From contig VZRN01000227.1 of the NCBI GenBank assembly GCA_013397935.1, positions 491,587-555,586 on the forward strand: 64,000 nt of DNA, in the 5' to 3' direction. Positions 25,864 to 38,060 of this stretch are shown here, piece by piece (positions within the stretch are counted from its first letter, which is position 1; every line of letters begins with the position of its first letter). Below the pieces are notes generated by a model. That model did no database searches. It was given only the letters and a program-made list of their open reading frames with translations, and was not told the DNA's origin. The position numbers were made by a program, and so were the translations under genes. The DNA is from Dasyornis broadbenti. Taxonomy: Eukaryota; Chordata; Aves; Passeriformes; Dasyornithidae.

Positions 25864-28649
25864 CCTCCCCTCCTGAACGAGTATTTTATTTTTCATAGCT
25901 ATTCAGGAAAGTTTTCATGAAGATTTTATTCCTGAATGAACCACCACAGCTGTATAGCCCCCACCTTGTTGCTGCTTCAGCTAGAGCCGTTGCATAGAAA
26001 TTTAAATAATCAGTTTCTTTAAGCATTTCCTAGAAAATATTCTTTCTACTTATTCATGAACTGTTGCCAAGATGAAAAGGAGAAATATAAACAGATTTGC
26101 CCATTTATCTGGTAATTATTTACTTTTGTTCTCAGACAAGCTTTGGGGAAAAAAAAAAAGTTTCGAAAAGACTCAAGGAATAAATGTTGGTATCTCTTTT
26201 ATAAGGTGCTCGCTGGATGAAACTAGTCTTAGAACAACTCAGAAGAAGAGGAATAGCAGATGTGTGGTAAATCTATGCCTCATTTATTGAAAACCATGAA
26301 CCACAATGCATGAGATCTCCTTTAGCTTTTAATGTACAGTTTTTGGGTTAGTAATGACATTTGGTTTGGTGGAGGAGCTAAATAACTTTTCTTATGCTGG
26401 AAACTCAAGTCTAAAGGTGATTGATGCTACTGTAGCCAAGCCATCTATAGAATCAGTAAACCAGCTTCTGGCGATTGGCTGAGAGCCACAAAGAAAGTTA
26501 CTTAGTATCTGTTTAGTTTTCTAATTTTCAGCTGACATGGACGTCCTGGTAGAAGAAACTCAAGGAAAAGTAAAGGCAGAGGTAAAAACTCCATATGTGC
26601 TTTGTGGTCAACATACTTGGAAGATATCAGTTTGTATCTACCATTCCAGGGTAAGAGGATGACCTGCATATATCATCTCAAAGACAATAATTTTTCATGG
26701 AATGCAAGAATTTTCCGTTTCAGGCTGGTGAGTTTTTCAGCTACTGACATGTTCAGTTTTACTTCTAAGGACCCCATGCTGCTTCCTCATCATTAGACAC
26801 TTGGTGACAGTAGCGTCAGTCAAATTCTGGTCATTTGACCAGCTGCTCAGCATTACTTGATTAGTTCATGCACAGCAAGATGAACATACTTCTCTGAGTG
26901 CTTCCAGTTCTTTATCTTAATTAATATAATGAACTAGGTCATATTAAATGGAGAAAAATGCAGGCAGGAGTGAATGTGGACTGCAAAGGCATATCCAGCT
27001 CACAGTAACAGTTTGTATCTGACATTATATCTCTTGAACATTCACAGAGACAGAACTGGTCTAATTCACTGCAGGAGAGGTTTTTACCAGTTTGATTCCT
27101 CACTCTGCCACTGATGCATTGTATAACCTTGGATAATGCACATAGGCAACGCGTAATTTGGATTCCTGGTTATAATGGGAATAATATGATTTATTAATCC
27201 CACAGAGTTGAAGTGAAATCTTTTCAATATTGGGGAAGTGCAATGTAATTTTCATGTCTGAACCTCTCTTAACCTCCAAAGTATTACAATGATTAAATAT
27301 TGATTAGTTTATAAAAAGCCGTGTTGCAGCATTTACAGCCAAGTGAGGGAGAGTGTTAATCTGTGGCAAGCAAGAAAAGCATGAAAAGCTGACAGGGAGC
27401 TGATGTATCAAAACATGGCTAGATAGATCTTTTGAAATGCCTTTATAGATCCTGTGAAGAGCAAATGCAAGGGCTTTAGGTGGATTATCAGTGACAGATG
27501 TAATAATAGCTATTCCACTGTTGTCTTTCTCACAATATGCATCCAAGCAGGTGGACTGTAGCAACAAAGCAGCAAAACCACACAGAAATTGCCATGCAGG
27601 TGCTCCAGAAGGTGGATGTTGTCCCTGCTATTACACGAATGACACAACAAATTTGTTTTGGTAACAGAATGTAGAGCAAGGATGAGGTCCCTACTGTCTC
27701 TGTTCATCAGCTGGATGTTGCCCTAGGCCAGGGGCATGCTATTGCTAATTTTAGTTTAGTTTGCTGCTCTGCTCTGCTTGTGTCTGTGATTCACCTAATC
27801 ATTATGATTAGCAAATTCAGTTATTTCTGTTCTTCACACTCCATGCATGGATCTTTGTAATATGCAATATACTAGGTGTAGATGAAAGCAATTTCTAAAT
27901 GCCATATGACTGCAATGCTTTATTTAGAAGAATCTTTCTGCATAAAGGAAATCAGAATCCTGATTCTTCATGCTTCTCTACACTGAGTAAAGAGTGATGT
28001 GCCATGGAGAAGCAGGAGGAAGCAGTGAATGAAATGCTCTGTCTGTACTTAATCTAGAAAATCAATGAAAAATATATTTGGAATAATTCATTCCTGGAAC
28101 AGATGTCAGGAATTCTTGTAGCACCTTCCCCTAAGCCAGTGCAGCACCCGCTATATCAAAAAAACCCTGAAATATTAAGGAGGAAATCTGTGAATAAGCC
28201 CTCAGGGTTAGATGCCAAATACAATCTTGAAGAACTACTTTTCTGCACCTAGCATTCCCTGCTGTACAGTGTATTCTTGGAGTCCTGAAGTGCCACATGA
28301 AGGAACCTTTGTCCCTTCAGAAGTAGAAGAACCTCTTCATCACTCTGCTCTGTGTTTTTCTGGAAGATGGAGGTTCAGTGTCATCCTTCAGCTGACAGAT
28401 ATAAATTTACCATTTGGAGTGAATAGTAGCAACCAAAGATGTTTCAGAGTTAAGACTCTTTGCTATTAATATTTTTCTCTTTGTGTTTTGTTTTTCTATT
28501 TGCAGTGACCCAGGATGCAAGAAAGAAAAACAAACCCATAAACCATATATTGTTTTCCATAGGTTTTATCTGTAAGTTGTTAGTCAGTATGTAAGTTCTA
28601 TAAAATTTTATATTTAGTTTTGTATATCTTCTCAAAGTTTTATGGAAAT

Positions 28650-28665
28650 AAAAAAAAAAAAAAAA
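28650..28665 (+). repeat. A16 homopolymer
   Basis: Uninterrupted A run preceded by TATGGAAAT. It lies about 230 bases upstream of the GC-richer patch at 28895, not at its 3' end, so it does not mark a processed transcript tail for that patch. Confidence 0.85.
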
Positions 28666-28894
28666 TCCTAAACTTGTTAGAAAATGAATCAGAAAAAAGA
28701 CCATAATCTGCTTGGTTTTCAGAGGAAACTCTTACTTGGTGGTGGACTGAAGCACACAGTAGATTTGGTAAACGCCCAAGATTCTTGAAAGTGCTGTTGT
28801 ATTGTGACAGGTAAAATTCTGCACTGTACCGTGCACAGTGAAGTGGCCTGAGGTATAAGGTGAAAGAACTGTGGTACTGAATACACAACCTTAA

Positions 28895-29330
28895 CTTACA
28901 CAAACATGGCCAGAAAGGGCAGGGCACCTCAGGCTGTTGGTAAGAGGACAGCAAACCTTCCATTTCTGGATCACTGCTTGCATCCGGCTGTGTTTAGTAG
29001 TGCCTGTAGGCCATGCAGTGAATTGAATTGGATATTGCAGATCGGCTTGCAGAGGGACAGGAGTTCACATCACGGAACCACGGGTGTGGACACTGGGATT
29101 GGCAGAAGGTCCAATGCCTGCCTCCAACATAGGGCTGAGCTACATCAAAGAAAGGTTCTGGGAAAGCTGGTGAGGCGGCAGAAGCAGAAGTTTTAATGAC
29201 TGGATCTTCTGTCGCTTAGTTGAGAACAATTGCTGTACTTTGGATAGGACTGCAGCCTCCAAGGCTGTCAGCCTGATATGGCTGAAACACTGAACTCATT
29301 GCAGATCGTAGAGTGGGATGGGAAACCTGC
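28895..29330. other. GC-richer patch, possible decayed retrocopy, unidentified
   Basis: The segment is richer in GC and in gene-like codons than its surroundings. A 96-codon plus-strand frame (28906-29196) begins with Met-Ala-Arg-Lys-Gly-Arg and ends Arg-Arg-Gln-Lys-Gln-Lys-Phe. I do not recognise the protein, and the other two plus frames also contain stretches that look coding, as in a frameshifted pseudogene. No A-tail or flanking duplication follows within the patch. Alternatives are a repeat outside my recall or chance composition. The observation is solid; the pseudogene reading is a guess. Confidence 0.3.
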
Positions 29331-31066
29331 ATTTGAATGCCGTAAAATTTTAACTTACACTGTATAAGAAGCAATTGATGCCACCAGAACTACTCGATAC
29401 CAGATCTGACATCAAACGGGTAGACTTAAAGTCAGAGTTTTGATTTTAGAAGTGGTCTCAAGGGTTCCTTTTTCATGAATTTAAAGGTGAAATGAGATAC
29501 AAAACTTTGAATTACTATTTTTTTTTGTCAAACTTAGGCAATTTTGGTTTCATTCTTTAGAATACTTCCACTGTTCTTGTTGATTTCAGTGAAAACAGGG
29601 TGAGTGGAAAGGTAAGCAAACTCCACTTAATTAGAAGAAACAGTGGCAATACTCACAGAATGACAGATACAGGGTTGCTTCACTTATGTGTGCAGCATTT
29701 TTGCAGCACTAAGTCTCTGGATACCCGAGGCTGGGTAGGCATCTATTCCTCGCACATTCAGTCAACTTTTCGTCCCTCATGGCTTGAAATGCCATTTATT
29801 TTCTGTAATTACTGCTGAAACCATTCTGAATCCTCTATCTCTTTTCTTGAAGAAAAGGTAAAGCTATAGGAGCTGTGTTTCTGCGTTGTGTCCACACAGC
29901 CCACCAAGCTCCTTACACGGGATCCTGTAAAGAAAGTTGCACAGTGAGAAGGGTCCAGAGGGAAACTGGCAATTTGATGTTGAGAAGAGGGTGTTTAGAA
30001 GCAAATGCCGCTAGAAAGTTTATGGTCTCATATATCTGAGGTACCAGAAAAATCTCTTCTGGCAAGATAACTCTGGATTTGAAATGTGAGTTTCAAATGA
30101 GACAAACGGACAGAATATGAAAAAGACATCTGTGTTTCAAACCTATTTCACTGAAATTATCTCACTGGGTTTAATCCCCATTGAAGAAAAGACTCAGAGC
30201 CAATTAGTAAGCCAGGGATGTGTTTCTGTGCCAGAAAAACCCTAAAGGAAGAAACTGAAATGGTTCCAAAGAAGTTGAAATGGTCGGTATTGCGTATTTG
30301 TGTCTAATAGAGGAAGAGGGTGGTCCTGGCTTTTACAGCCTTTTTTTCAGAGCCATCAAACCACACAGGATTATATCCTAGTTTTTCCACTGTATCAGTG
30401 ATGTTTCCTTCAGTTATGCATGTATATATATGTTAGTGTCTATGTACACATATTTTTTCTTCAACTAATCCAGTATTTCTTAACGAAAAAAATTTCTTTT
30501 TCAGAAACCTATCTGCTATATATAATGATACTGATTCTGACAAAATATTCTCCAGCTATTCTCATACATTCTGTTTTTTGGTTTTGTTCCTGGTTTTTTC
30601 TCTTCCCTATATTCTTTCAAAGAATAAGAAACTCATCACTGAAGCTCTTATGGCCTGTTAGCTCTTAAGAAATTAATCTTCTGCAGTTTGGAGAAGATTT
30701 GTAATTCCTTTGAAACCTAATACAGCTCAGTCCAATGTAGGTATCTGAAAAAGGTCAAATGTTTCTACTTCTTTATATTAGTAATAAAGTTTAGGGTGAC
30801 AAGCTCAGATGTAGCCAACAACAGTGTCGATATTTATAGTTTAATAATGCCGATCCTATGCACTGTACTAGGTCCCATGTGTGCCATTCACATGAACATC
30901 AGTACAAATGTAATCAAGTTGTGATAGTGATGCCTGAGAATTTCGCCTAGTTTTTACTCTTTATGTATCTGCAACTTGGTGTAGTTCTGTGCTTCTTATA
31001 AAATGCTAAAAACCTCTGTTCTCATCAGCTTTAGCCAAAACAATAGAAATTCAAGGACACCTTGCT

Positions 31067-31290
31067 GTCCTGGGGCCCAAAAATATGTAAACAACAGAGA
31101 CTTGGAGAGGGAGCGGGCCTGGGGTGGTTTACATCATTGCCTGAGGGTGTGATTGGACAATTGGGGCTGATATGGGTCCATTTTTGGGTGCAGCCCCACG
31201 GGGCACCTTGCTTGCGCTGAATGAAACTTGAAGTCCATGAATAAATTTGTCCGATTTTTATTCTCCTAACTTGTCTTGGCCTCTGTTACA
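31067..31290 (+). mobile_element. Possible solo LTR of an endogenous retrovirus
   Basis: About 220 bases with the layout expected of a compact LTR. It has a TG start (TGTCCTGGGG), a GC-richer body, a polyadenylation signal AATAAA at 31240-31245 soon after TGAAACTTGAAGTCC, a T-rich stretch TTTTTATTCTCC, and a CA end (CTCTGTTACA). The composition differs sharply from the neighbours. I found no convincing short target duplication at these ends. An 8-base word CCTCTGTT at 31013-31020 recurs at 31280-31287 and would suggest different boundaries. No internal retroviral sequence is attached. Confidence 0.45.
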
Positions 31291-32164
31291 TGTTACCCTG
31301 TTTTAGACATCAATAGTATTTCCTCCACTTCTACTTTACATTCTTCAACAACAAGAAAAAGTTGTTATTTCTCAGGAAGAACACATAAAAAACATGGGTA
31401 GTTCTTGTGCTTTCTGCTTATCTTTTCACTGTACTTCAACGGAAGACATAATGGCAACCAACTGTGCCTAGTTGGTTGGAAGGACCTAGTTTCATTTACA
31501 GGTGAGGTATAAAGAAAGTGAGTCATTAACAAGCCTTAGTTGATATTTCCACCTCTTTTCAGACCTAAAAAGCAAGATACTTGCTTAAGTACAAGAAATG
31601 ATAACATATTTTCTTGAATTTAAATTAGTTCCTCTTGTCCAAAAACTTTTGTTTGAGAGTTTAATTACTGAATAATGTGCGGGGCTTATTTTTCCAAAAT
31701 AAGACAAGCAGTATTGCCTCCTTATATCACTGAATTATGAAGAAAACAACTTTAGCAGAGAGCTTCTATTCAATCCCTTTCTGTTGGTACATGGCACTGG
31801 AAAGAAAAAGTGATTACCTTCTCATTCCCTTGCCACTTTCAAAACTCTGGAAGTGCAGGTCTAGAGCTAAAAATTGTAATTAGAATGTAAATAGGATGAG
31901 ATTCATAAATATTGGTTTGCAGGTGACTACCAATATATCTGAATCTCTGGCTCAGTTTGGTGACCACCTCTAATTGTTTCCTTGCCTTTTCCCAACCTTT
32001 CAACGGGCACCACAGATGGCGGTTATCCCCAAGCTACACTCAGGTGGCAAAAACTTCCCCTGGGTTAAACACAGCGGTACTTTCTCTGGACTAGGAAGTT
32101 TCTCTGTTAGAGAATAGTGGAGAATATCCTGAGGGAGTACACTATTGGTTTGATCTCTCATGTC
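31291..32164. other. Anonymous sequence
   Basis: No gene, repeat or RNA recognised. The short block 31990-32100 is slightly GC-richer without further structure. Confidence 0.5.
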
Positions 32165-32300
32165 ACAGGTTCACAGAAACATTGAATAAAACCTCTAAGG
32201 TCAATTCCAGCCTTTGACTGATCACCACTCCGTCACTTAGACCACAACATCCAGTCACTGAGTACCACAGCCAGTCACTATTCTTCCTCAAACATGCTTG
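32165..32300 (-). mobile_element. CR1 LINE, 3' tail fragment
   Basis: On the plus strand it is the reverse complement of a CR1 3' tail. TTCACAGAAACATTGAATAA is followed by ACCTCTAAGGTCA, then CCTTTGACTGATCACCACTC, then a degraded AGACCACAACATCCAGTCAC segment. The last two words are typical of a CR1 subfamily different from the copies at 24718 and 43486. It is short, diverged and non-coding, and the 63-codon minus-strand frame over it is a by-product. Confidence 0.75.
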
Positions 32301-34560
32301 ATCCCTACTCAGTGTTATGGAAAGGACAAGCCTGTCTTGAAAAGGAACAGACATGCCTGAAAGAAAAAGCTGACAACCAAAGAAAATGGGGAAAATTAAT
32401 TAAAAAATCATGAAGGAAATGTGAATAATATTTCTAAACAAATTCACAAAAAATAGAGCCTGAGTGTTCGACACAAGACCAAAGAGCTGCTGGGCATTGC
32501 TCACTTGCTATCTCTGGAGAGTGAATCCCCTGTTGGATGGTCAGACCTTTGGCTTAACCTGGAAAAGCCATCCTTCTGCCTTTCTGCTCTAGAATGATGA
32601 TACACTTGGTACTCAGTCTTTTTATTGGGGAAATATACCACCAGTCAGTATTTCAGAAGCAATCAACAGGGTTTGGCAGTCCCCTCAGGTATCCCTGGTG
32701 AGTCTGAATGTGTTAGCAATACAGGGCCTTGCCTTTGAAATAAAAATAATGGCTTAAGCAGCATTGCCTTTCTGGAGACAGAAGGTAAGTGCATCACAAA
32801 GCAAAGAATAGACAGCGTACAATTTCAAAACTCTAGAGAAAAGACATCTCCAGCTAGCAAATAGCCAAACACTTAGATGATATCACAGGAATTTGGACTG
32901 AAGCGTTAGATGTTTGCAGTAATATTTTAATAAGGACTCACATAAAACAGGCACCGAGGTAGATGAAAACAATAAATCATGTGTACTTGAGGTACATGTG
33001 CCATTTGTTCAGTCCTGCTAAGTGTCAAGGTTTAAAAGCTGCAGAGATAAGTCACCCCCTCTTGGATGATTTAGCATCATCTATCTGTTGAGCACGTAAA
33101 TATCTATCACAGAGTGCTATTTCTCCAGACTACTTTCCACTTTGTTTATGGAATTTAACAAAACAGGCTCCAAGGCTACTGTGAGCTCCTTCTTACACAT
33201 CAAGGATCTGGTGCAGAAGTAGGTAGCACCTAAAAGGAACTGGTAACAGCTTTTTCTGATGGCCAGGATCTTTGTGTTTGGAAAACTTTGGCTGTATATA
33301 ACAAATGCTGGTTTATGTTGTACACTTGGTTTTTGTAGGCAGTGAAAGTCTATTTAGTCTTCCATTATAGTGAAAGTCTTCCAGAGTAGTCAGGCTACTG
33401 TTTCCAGCTGTACTGAAGGCATGACTTTCCCTTTCCTTTCTTTTTTTCTTTCTTTTTGGAGTATTTAAAGTATAACTACAGCCATAATATGTGTGCCACT
33501 GCAGACTGAGGCATGGAATGACAAGATTCCTGAAAACTACATTTGTTTATCCTATTAAAGTAATGGGTTTTTAGGATTAGGGCTTCACATCTTATTCTTC
33601 AAATAGAGATGTTTGTAAAACTTCCTGTATGGTTCAATCTTCCCCTGGTCAGACACTTTATACAACCACAATTTGTGCTGATTGTAAATACTTTTGTAGA
33701 AAAAGAATGATTAAGTTACTGGTCTCAGAATCAACATGATTGTCCAGAATTTCGATGATGTAGCAAAGAACTAGCTATTTACTGGCAACTAATTTCAACT
33801 CCTGAAGAAATGAGTGTCTGCAGTGTAATGTGGAAGCCATTGGGGGCTTATTACATAAATAAGATTCCCCTATACTCCCATATAGATTGTAGGAGACATA
33901 CCAAAACACACAAGCAGGAGGTGTTAACAGCAGCAGAAACTTCTATGTGTTACTGGGAACAGCCTGTTTGTTTTCTAAACACTATTCAAAACAAAAGATT
34001 AATAGATACAGGTAAGTGCAAAAATATTTTTTCCATGCTCTTTCCGATGTTTCTAGGTTTATAAACGTGGTTTAAAACATGTTACATGTTTGAACAAACT
34101 CAACTGTCCAGAAATGAGTGTGAAGAAAGTTGTGGGGAAGTGACTTCTATTTCCTGAGTCTATCTCCTGAGCATACAAAATAAAGCAGACTTACTTCGTC
34201 GTCAGTTCTGTGAAAGACTTGGCACCTGATTTCAGAGGAACTGGTTATCTGCTCACTGTTTTAAGTCTTCATGGAAATAATGATTTTAGGCTTATAGTAT
34301 CAAAATGTTTGGTAGTATCTGGCCTCTACCCCCAGAAGATTTTGTTTGTCAAAACAAATTTTTGAGGCTTCTGTGAGACCACTTAATTACTGGTTGTTTA
34401 AGCAAAAACTTGCTTTCAAAAGTTCTGCTAAGCAACCACAGAGAGACATACTGGAGAGTTTCTTAAACCTCATTGGAGGGGAGAATTCCAATGCATCTTA
34501 TCCAGGCTATCACCTTCAAGCCTGAAAGTGGAATAGGGAAAATGAAAAGAAAGAAAAAAA
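32301..34560. other. Anonymous sequence leading to the hexamer array
   Basis: No gene or transposable element recognised. The 84-codon frame at 33810-34064 has no domain I know. Confidence 0.5.
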
Positions 34561-34666
34561 GAAAAGGAAAAGGAAAAGGAAAAGGAAAAGGAAAAGGAAA
34601 AGGAAAAGGAAAAGGAAAAGGAAAAGGAAAAGGAAAAGGAAAAGGAAAAGGAAAAGGAAAAGGAAA
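34561..34666 (+). repeat. (AAAAGG)n hexanucleotide array, about 17 units
   Basis: A near-perfect hexamer array with all purines on the plus strand. It is preceded by a degenerate GAAAAGAAAGAAAAAA stretch from about 34540 and ends at AAACAAGGGGAGG. Translation gives Lys-Gly repeats on one strand and Phe-Pro or Phe-Leu repeats on the other. This explains the unusually long open frames (131, 83 and 104 codons) here, which are not genes. The uniformity of units suggests recent expansion and length variation. Confidence 0.95.
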
Positions 34667-35989
34667 CAAGGGGAGGAAAAACCCAAACCTAAGAAATAAA
34701 GTCTCAGCACACAACTATCAGTACTATACCATGGTTCACTTATTAGAAGAAAGAGAAGGGATCCAAAGCAGAGTGCACTGCAGCACTTCTCCTTTACTGT
34801 GTTCTCTGAAATGCCTTGATATGGGGACAAATATTCTTGGCATACAGTCTCTCAAAATCAGCACATGAAAGTGTCATTGATTCAGGGGAAAGGAACAGGA
34901 AAGCATCACAGGACCCTTCATTTCCTTTCTTCTCCCATCTTTCTTGATTACTTCAAAGCTTTTTTGCTTAAGTCAGGTTATGTCATGTTGAGAATGTTCA
35001 AAATAGTTTTTCCTGTGTGATGTTTTTACAGCGGTGTCATTTCATCTGCTAACACTGATTCTGACTTGTGAATAATGGGTCCATTCTCTGATCCATAATG
35101 GGAAGTGTGTTTCCACTGCTTGTATAACTTAAAGATTTATGGGAAATGACTGAAGTGATGACATGGACCAGGTCACAGTGGCAGCCCTGATACTGCCTTT
35201 AGTTCAAAGATACTCAGTACTCTTTCATCAGCTAGAGCCTCCTTAAGTAGGAGCAGAAGAAGCATGCCAATTACTGCAAATCATCTGCTTTCAATCTTTT
35301 TTATATGTAATGTGCCAAATAATATTCTTACAGTTACAGTCAAATCTTTTACAGTTGAATAAAATTATTATCATTATTGCATAAAAGAAACAATTTGTCA
35401 CAAGAAGTGCAGTAGCCAATAAAGAGTGTGGCATGGGAATAATTCTTCAATAATGAAGAAAGAGTGGCTAGCCACTCTGGTTTGTCCTGGTATTTAGAGA
35501 GCCACAGGTTAAAAAACTGAGCAAAACAGTATTTCAGAGAATGAAGACATCTGGTAAAACAACAGAATATAATTGCCATAACATCATTTTTTGTAATTCA
35601 CCTAAGGACAGCCAAGGGATTACAGAGATAGTTCGATTTAAACTCAGTTCTATTGATCTGGTCAAATATCCTCTTTCCCCAGTTTATTACCCAAACAAAT
35701 GAGCTCAGTAGATGATATTATGAAGACAGCATGAAGAGACCGGGCTGATGAGATGATTCCCTTACAATGCAGAGCTACTGCAATATTCTCCTAATGACTA
35801 CCTTGAAACCCCTAGAGGAAAAAAAGGTTTGGATTAGTCAGATATAGGAAAAAACCTCAAGCCACAGAATTCCTTGGATTTTAAAAGCTACATATTGATG
35901 CATTGATTTGCCTGAGATTTTTGGGCTAAACCGAAGCTCTGTCTTAAGATGTTCATTCAGTTTATACATGAACTATAGGCCTATAGAAC

Positions 35990-36002
35990 TATATATATAT
36001 AT
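35990..36002 (+). repeat. Short (TA)n tract
   Basis: About six TA units followed by GTATACAT. Confidence 0.8.
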
Positions 36003-36862
36003 GTATACATAACAAGGCACTGAGGTCCTTCATCATAATTACATCTCCCTTTTCTTTTCTACTTTACTTTGTTTTCCACTGTTATCCTTTTATTACATTA
36101 ATTAAATTTGTTTCTTAGATGCATTGATTGATTTGTGTGATATCTTTATCAAGCATAACAGGATAATTCAAGCAAAAAAGTGCATAAGGGAATTTCTGAA
36201 GTATATTGGTGTTCAACTATGAGAGTTCAATGTTTTCACAAGGGAAAAAAAAAATTATACACGCAGAAGTTTCCAGTTAAGGCAGGGAAAATTATGCATT
36301 TTATTGAAAGGAAAGGATTTGCAACTGATTTTAAAGAATAAAATTAAGAGTTGCATATATATAACTATGTGGACTCTGCCACGAGGAAGAGAGTATACCT
36401 GTAGGAATATAGGCTCTTTAGTTTAAGGTCAGCTTGGTTTTGGTTTTCTGAATGTACTTAGATATATTTTAGAAGAGTAATTCTCAGCACATTACAAAAA
36501 CCAATTTTGTCTCTATTCATGTTTTTTGTTTATCCTGTCTGCCAAGCACTGAATGCATTTATTTCACAGATGATGTCAAACAGTGCAAGAAATAGTTCCA
36601 TGCACATTCTATAGGCCTATTATTTTTAATTTTATTATTTTTCCAAACTGTCATTATTAACAAATCCTAAGGATGTATGCACAGTGTGTGTTGAAGCAGT
36701 TTGGGAAGCCTCCACCTATCCCTGGTTTTTGGTCCTATGAGTTTTTGCCAGCCTGAATTATTTTATGGTTGGCAGAGATGTAATCTTCAGTCACTTTCTA
36801 AACCAAAAATTATTATTAGTTACAGAGAATAAAATATACAAGTGGCTTAGCCTGTTTTTGAA

Positions 36863-36866
<4 letters not shown>

Positions 36867-36908
<42 letters not shown>
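36867..36908 (+). repeat. (AC)21 microsatellite
   Basis: Twenty-one uninterrupted AC dinucleotides, bounded by AACTCT and TCGCTCAG. A pure array this long is likely polymorphic. Confidence 0.97.
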
Positions 36909-36910
<2 letters not shown>

Positions 36911-37534
36911 GCTCAGTGCATTACAGCCGCAATAAATGTTTTCAAGCTCTAGTCAGTGCATTTTCATTAAAAGGAAGAGGTCACCCATTAGAACATCACT
37001 CCTGTGACCCAGGTAAAATGAACCTATTGCTGTGACGCCCCTGCATTTAAATGCCAAATTGTGCTTGTTCATAAGGAATTGTGTGAAAAGTTATGATAGC
37101 CATTGGTTCCAGGGCAAACAACAACCAGATTCCATGAATTTCTAGATTTGTTAAAAATGCCACATGTTCTACAGTCACTCTTTACTACCATATTTTTTTA
37201 ACCTTCACTATGTCAATGAAACTCGGGAAAACCTTTTTGAGTTTGTAATGCAATGCAAATTTGACATGGTATTTCTTATGTGTTCTAAGCTTTTGCATTC
37301 AGAGTATTTTTCCATTTACATTTCTGATGGTCCAAAGTATCTCTTTCTTTCGGGAATTTCAGTTACAGACACTGTACACTTCCAAGAACAAAGGGAAAAA
37401 AGAAAAAAGTAGTTTTTTCCAGCTTCTGCTTGCATCCTAAGCTTGCTTGCTTCTAGAAATCATTAAACTCCTACTTCAGCATGGGAGAAAAGCTCTTTCA
37501 GAGTTGAAAAGATGTGGGTTTGTTTTGTTTAGAA

Positions 37535-38060
37535 AGAATACCTGTAATGTTAACCTTGGTTATGGGTCAAATTCCAACACAGCTTCTTATTCACTCCTCC
37601 TACACAGACAGGATGAGGAGAAAATCAGCAAGGTAAGAGGAAGAGAGGGAGATCACTTAACAATCATTGTCATGGCAAAACATATTGGTCTTGGGGAAAA
37701 TGAATTTAATTTATCACCAATTAAAATAGATTTGGTTAGATTAGGAAGAAACACAGCAAAAATTAAACCAGGCACCTTTCCCTCGCCACCTCTCTTCCAG
37801 GCTCAACTTCACTCCTTCATTCCTGATTTCTCTACCTCCTATTGCAGTGGGGAGAGTAATGGGGATGGGGACAGTGGTCAGGCCATAACTGATGCTCTCT
37901 GCTGCTCCTTCCTCTGCTCCATTGTGGGCTCTTTCCCTGCTCCATTTTGGGCAGGGCCATGGAGGAATGTTTGCAGCTCTGAACTCTCTGCACAGAGGTA
38001 AATCCGTTAGCATCCGATTGCCAACACCTGGCACCAACAACCGTTGCACAGCCTTCCTCA
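37535..38060 (-). mobile_element. Old ERVL/ERV3-like LTR, antisense
   Basis: The plus strand reads as the reverse complement of a common bird LTR. Near 37548 is TGTTAACC, the complement of a CA-type LTR end. Then come GGGAGATCACTTAAC near 37648, GGCAAAACATATTGG near 37674, and TGAATTTAATTTATCACCAA near 37700, which carries the complement of the AATAAA-type signal. CAGGCTCAACTTCACTCC near 37798, GATTTCTCTACCTCCT near 37825 and GCTGCTCCTTCCTCTGCTCC near 37901 follow. No internal retroviral genes are seen, so it is most likely a solo LTR. The 184-codon plus-strand frame (37447-38001) covers it and is an antisense artefact. The right end (its 5' end) is uncertain. Confidence 0.75.

Larger units (their letters stand above)
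24936..31066. other. Anonymous sequence with one GC-richer patch
   Basis: No supported gene. Opposing short frames near 27304-27707 and 28450-29196 lack domains. Homopolymers occur at 25850 and 28650. The segment at 28895-29330 is GC-richer and is listed separately. The remainder is ordinary AT-rich sequence in which I see nothing specific. Confidence 0.5.
34667..37534. other. Anonymous sequence with dinucleotide tracts
   Basis: No gene recognised. The frame at 37164-37412 (82 codons) has no known domain. Besides a (TA) tract at 35990 and the (AC)21 array at 36867 I see nothing specific. Confidence 0.5.

Noticed and set aside
34473..34868. A 131-codon frame with a long Lys-Gly repeat that might look like a low-complexity protein
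   Set aside because: It is the direct translation of the (AAAAGG)n array; opposite-strand frames of similar length exist for the same reason.
37447..38001. The longest open frame as a gene
   Set aside because: Most of it is the reverse complement of an LTR, and no domain or start context supports it.
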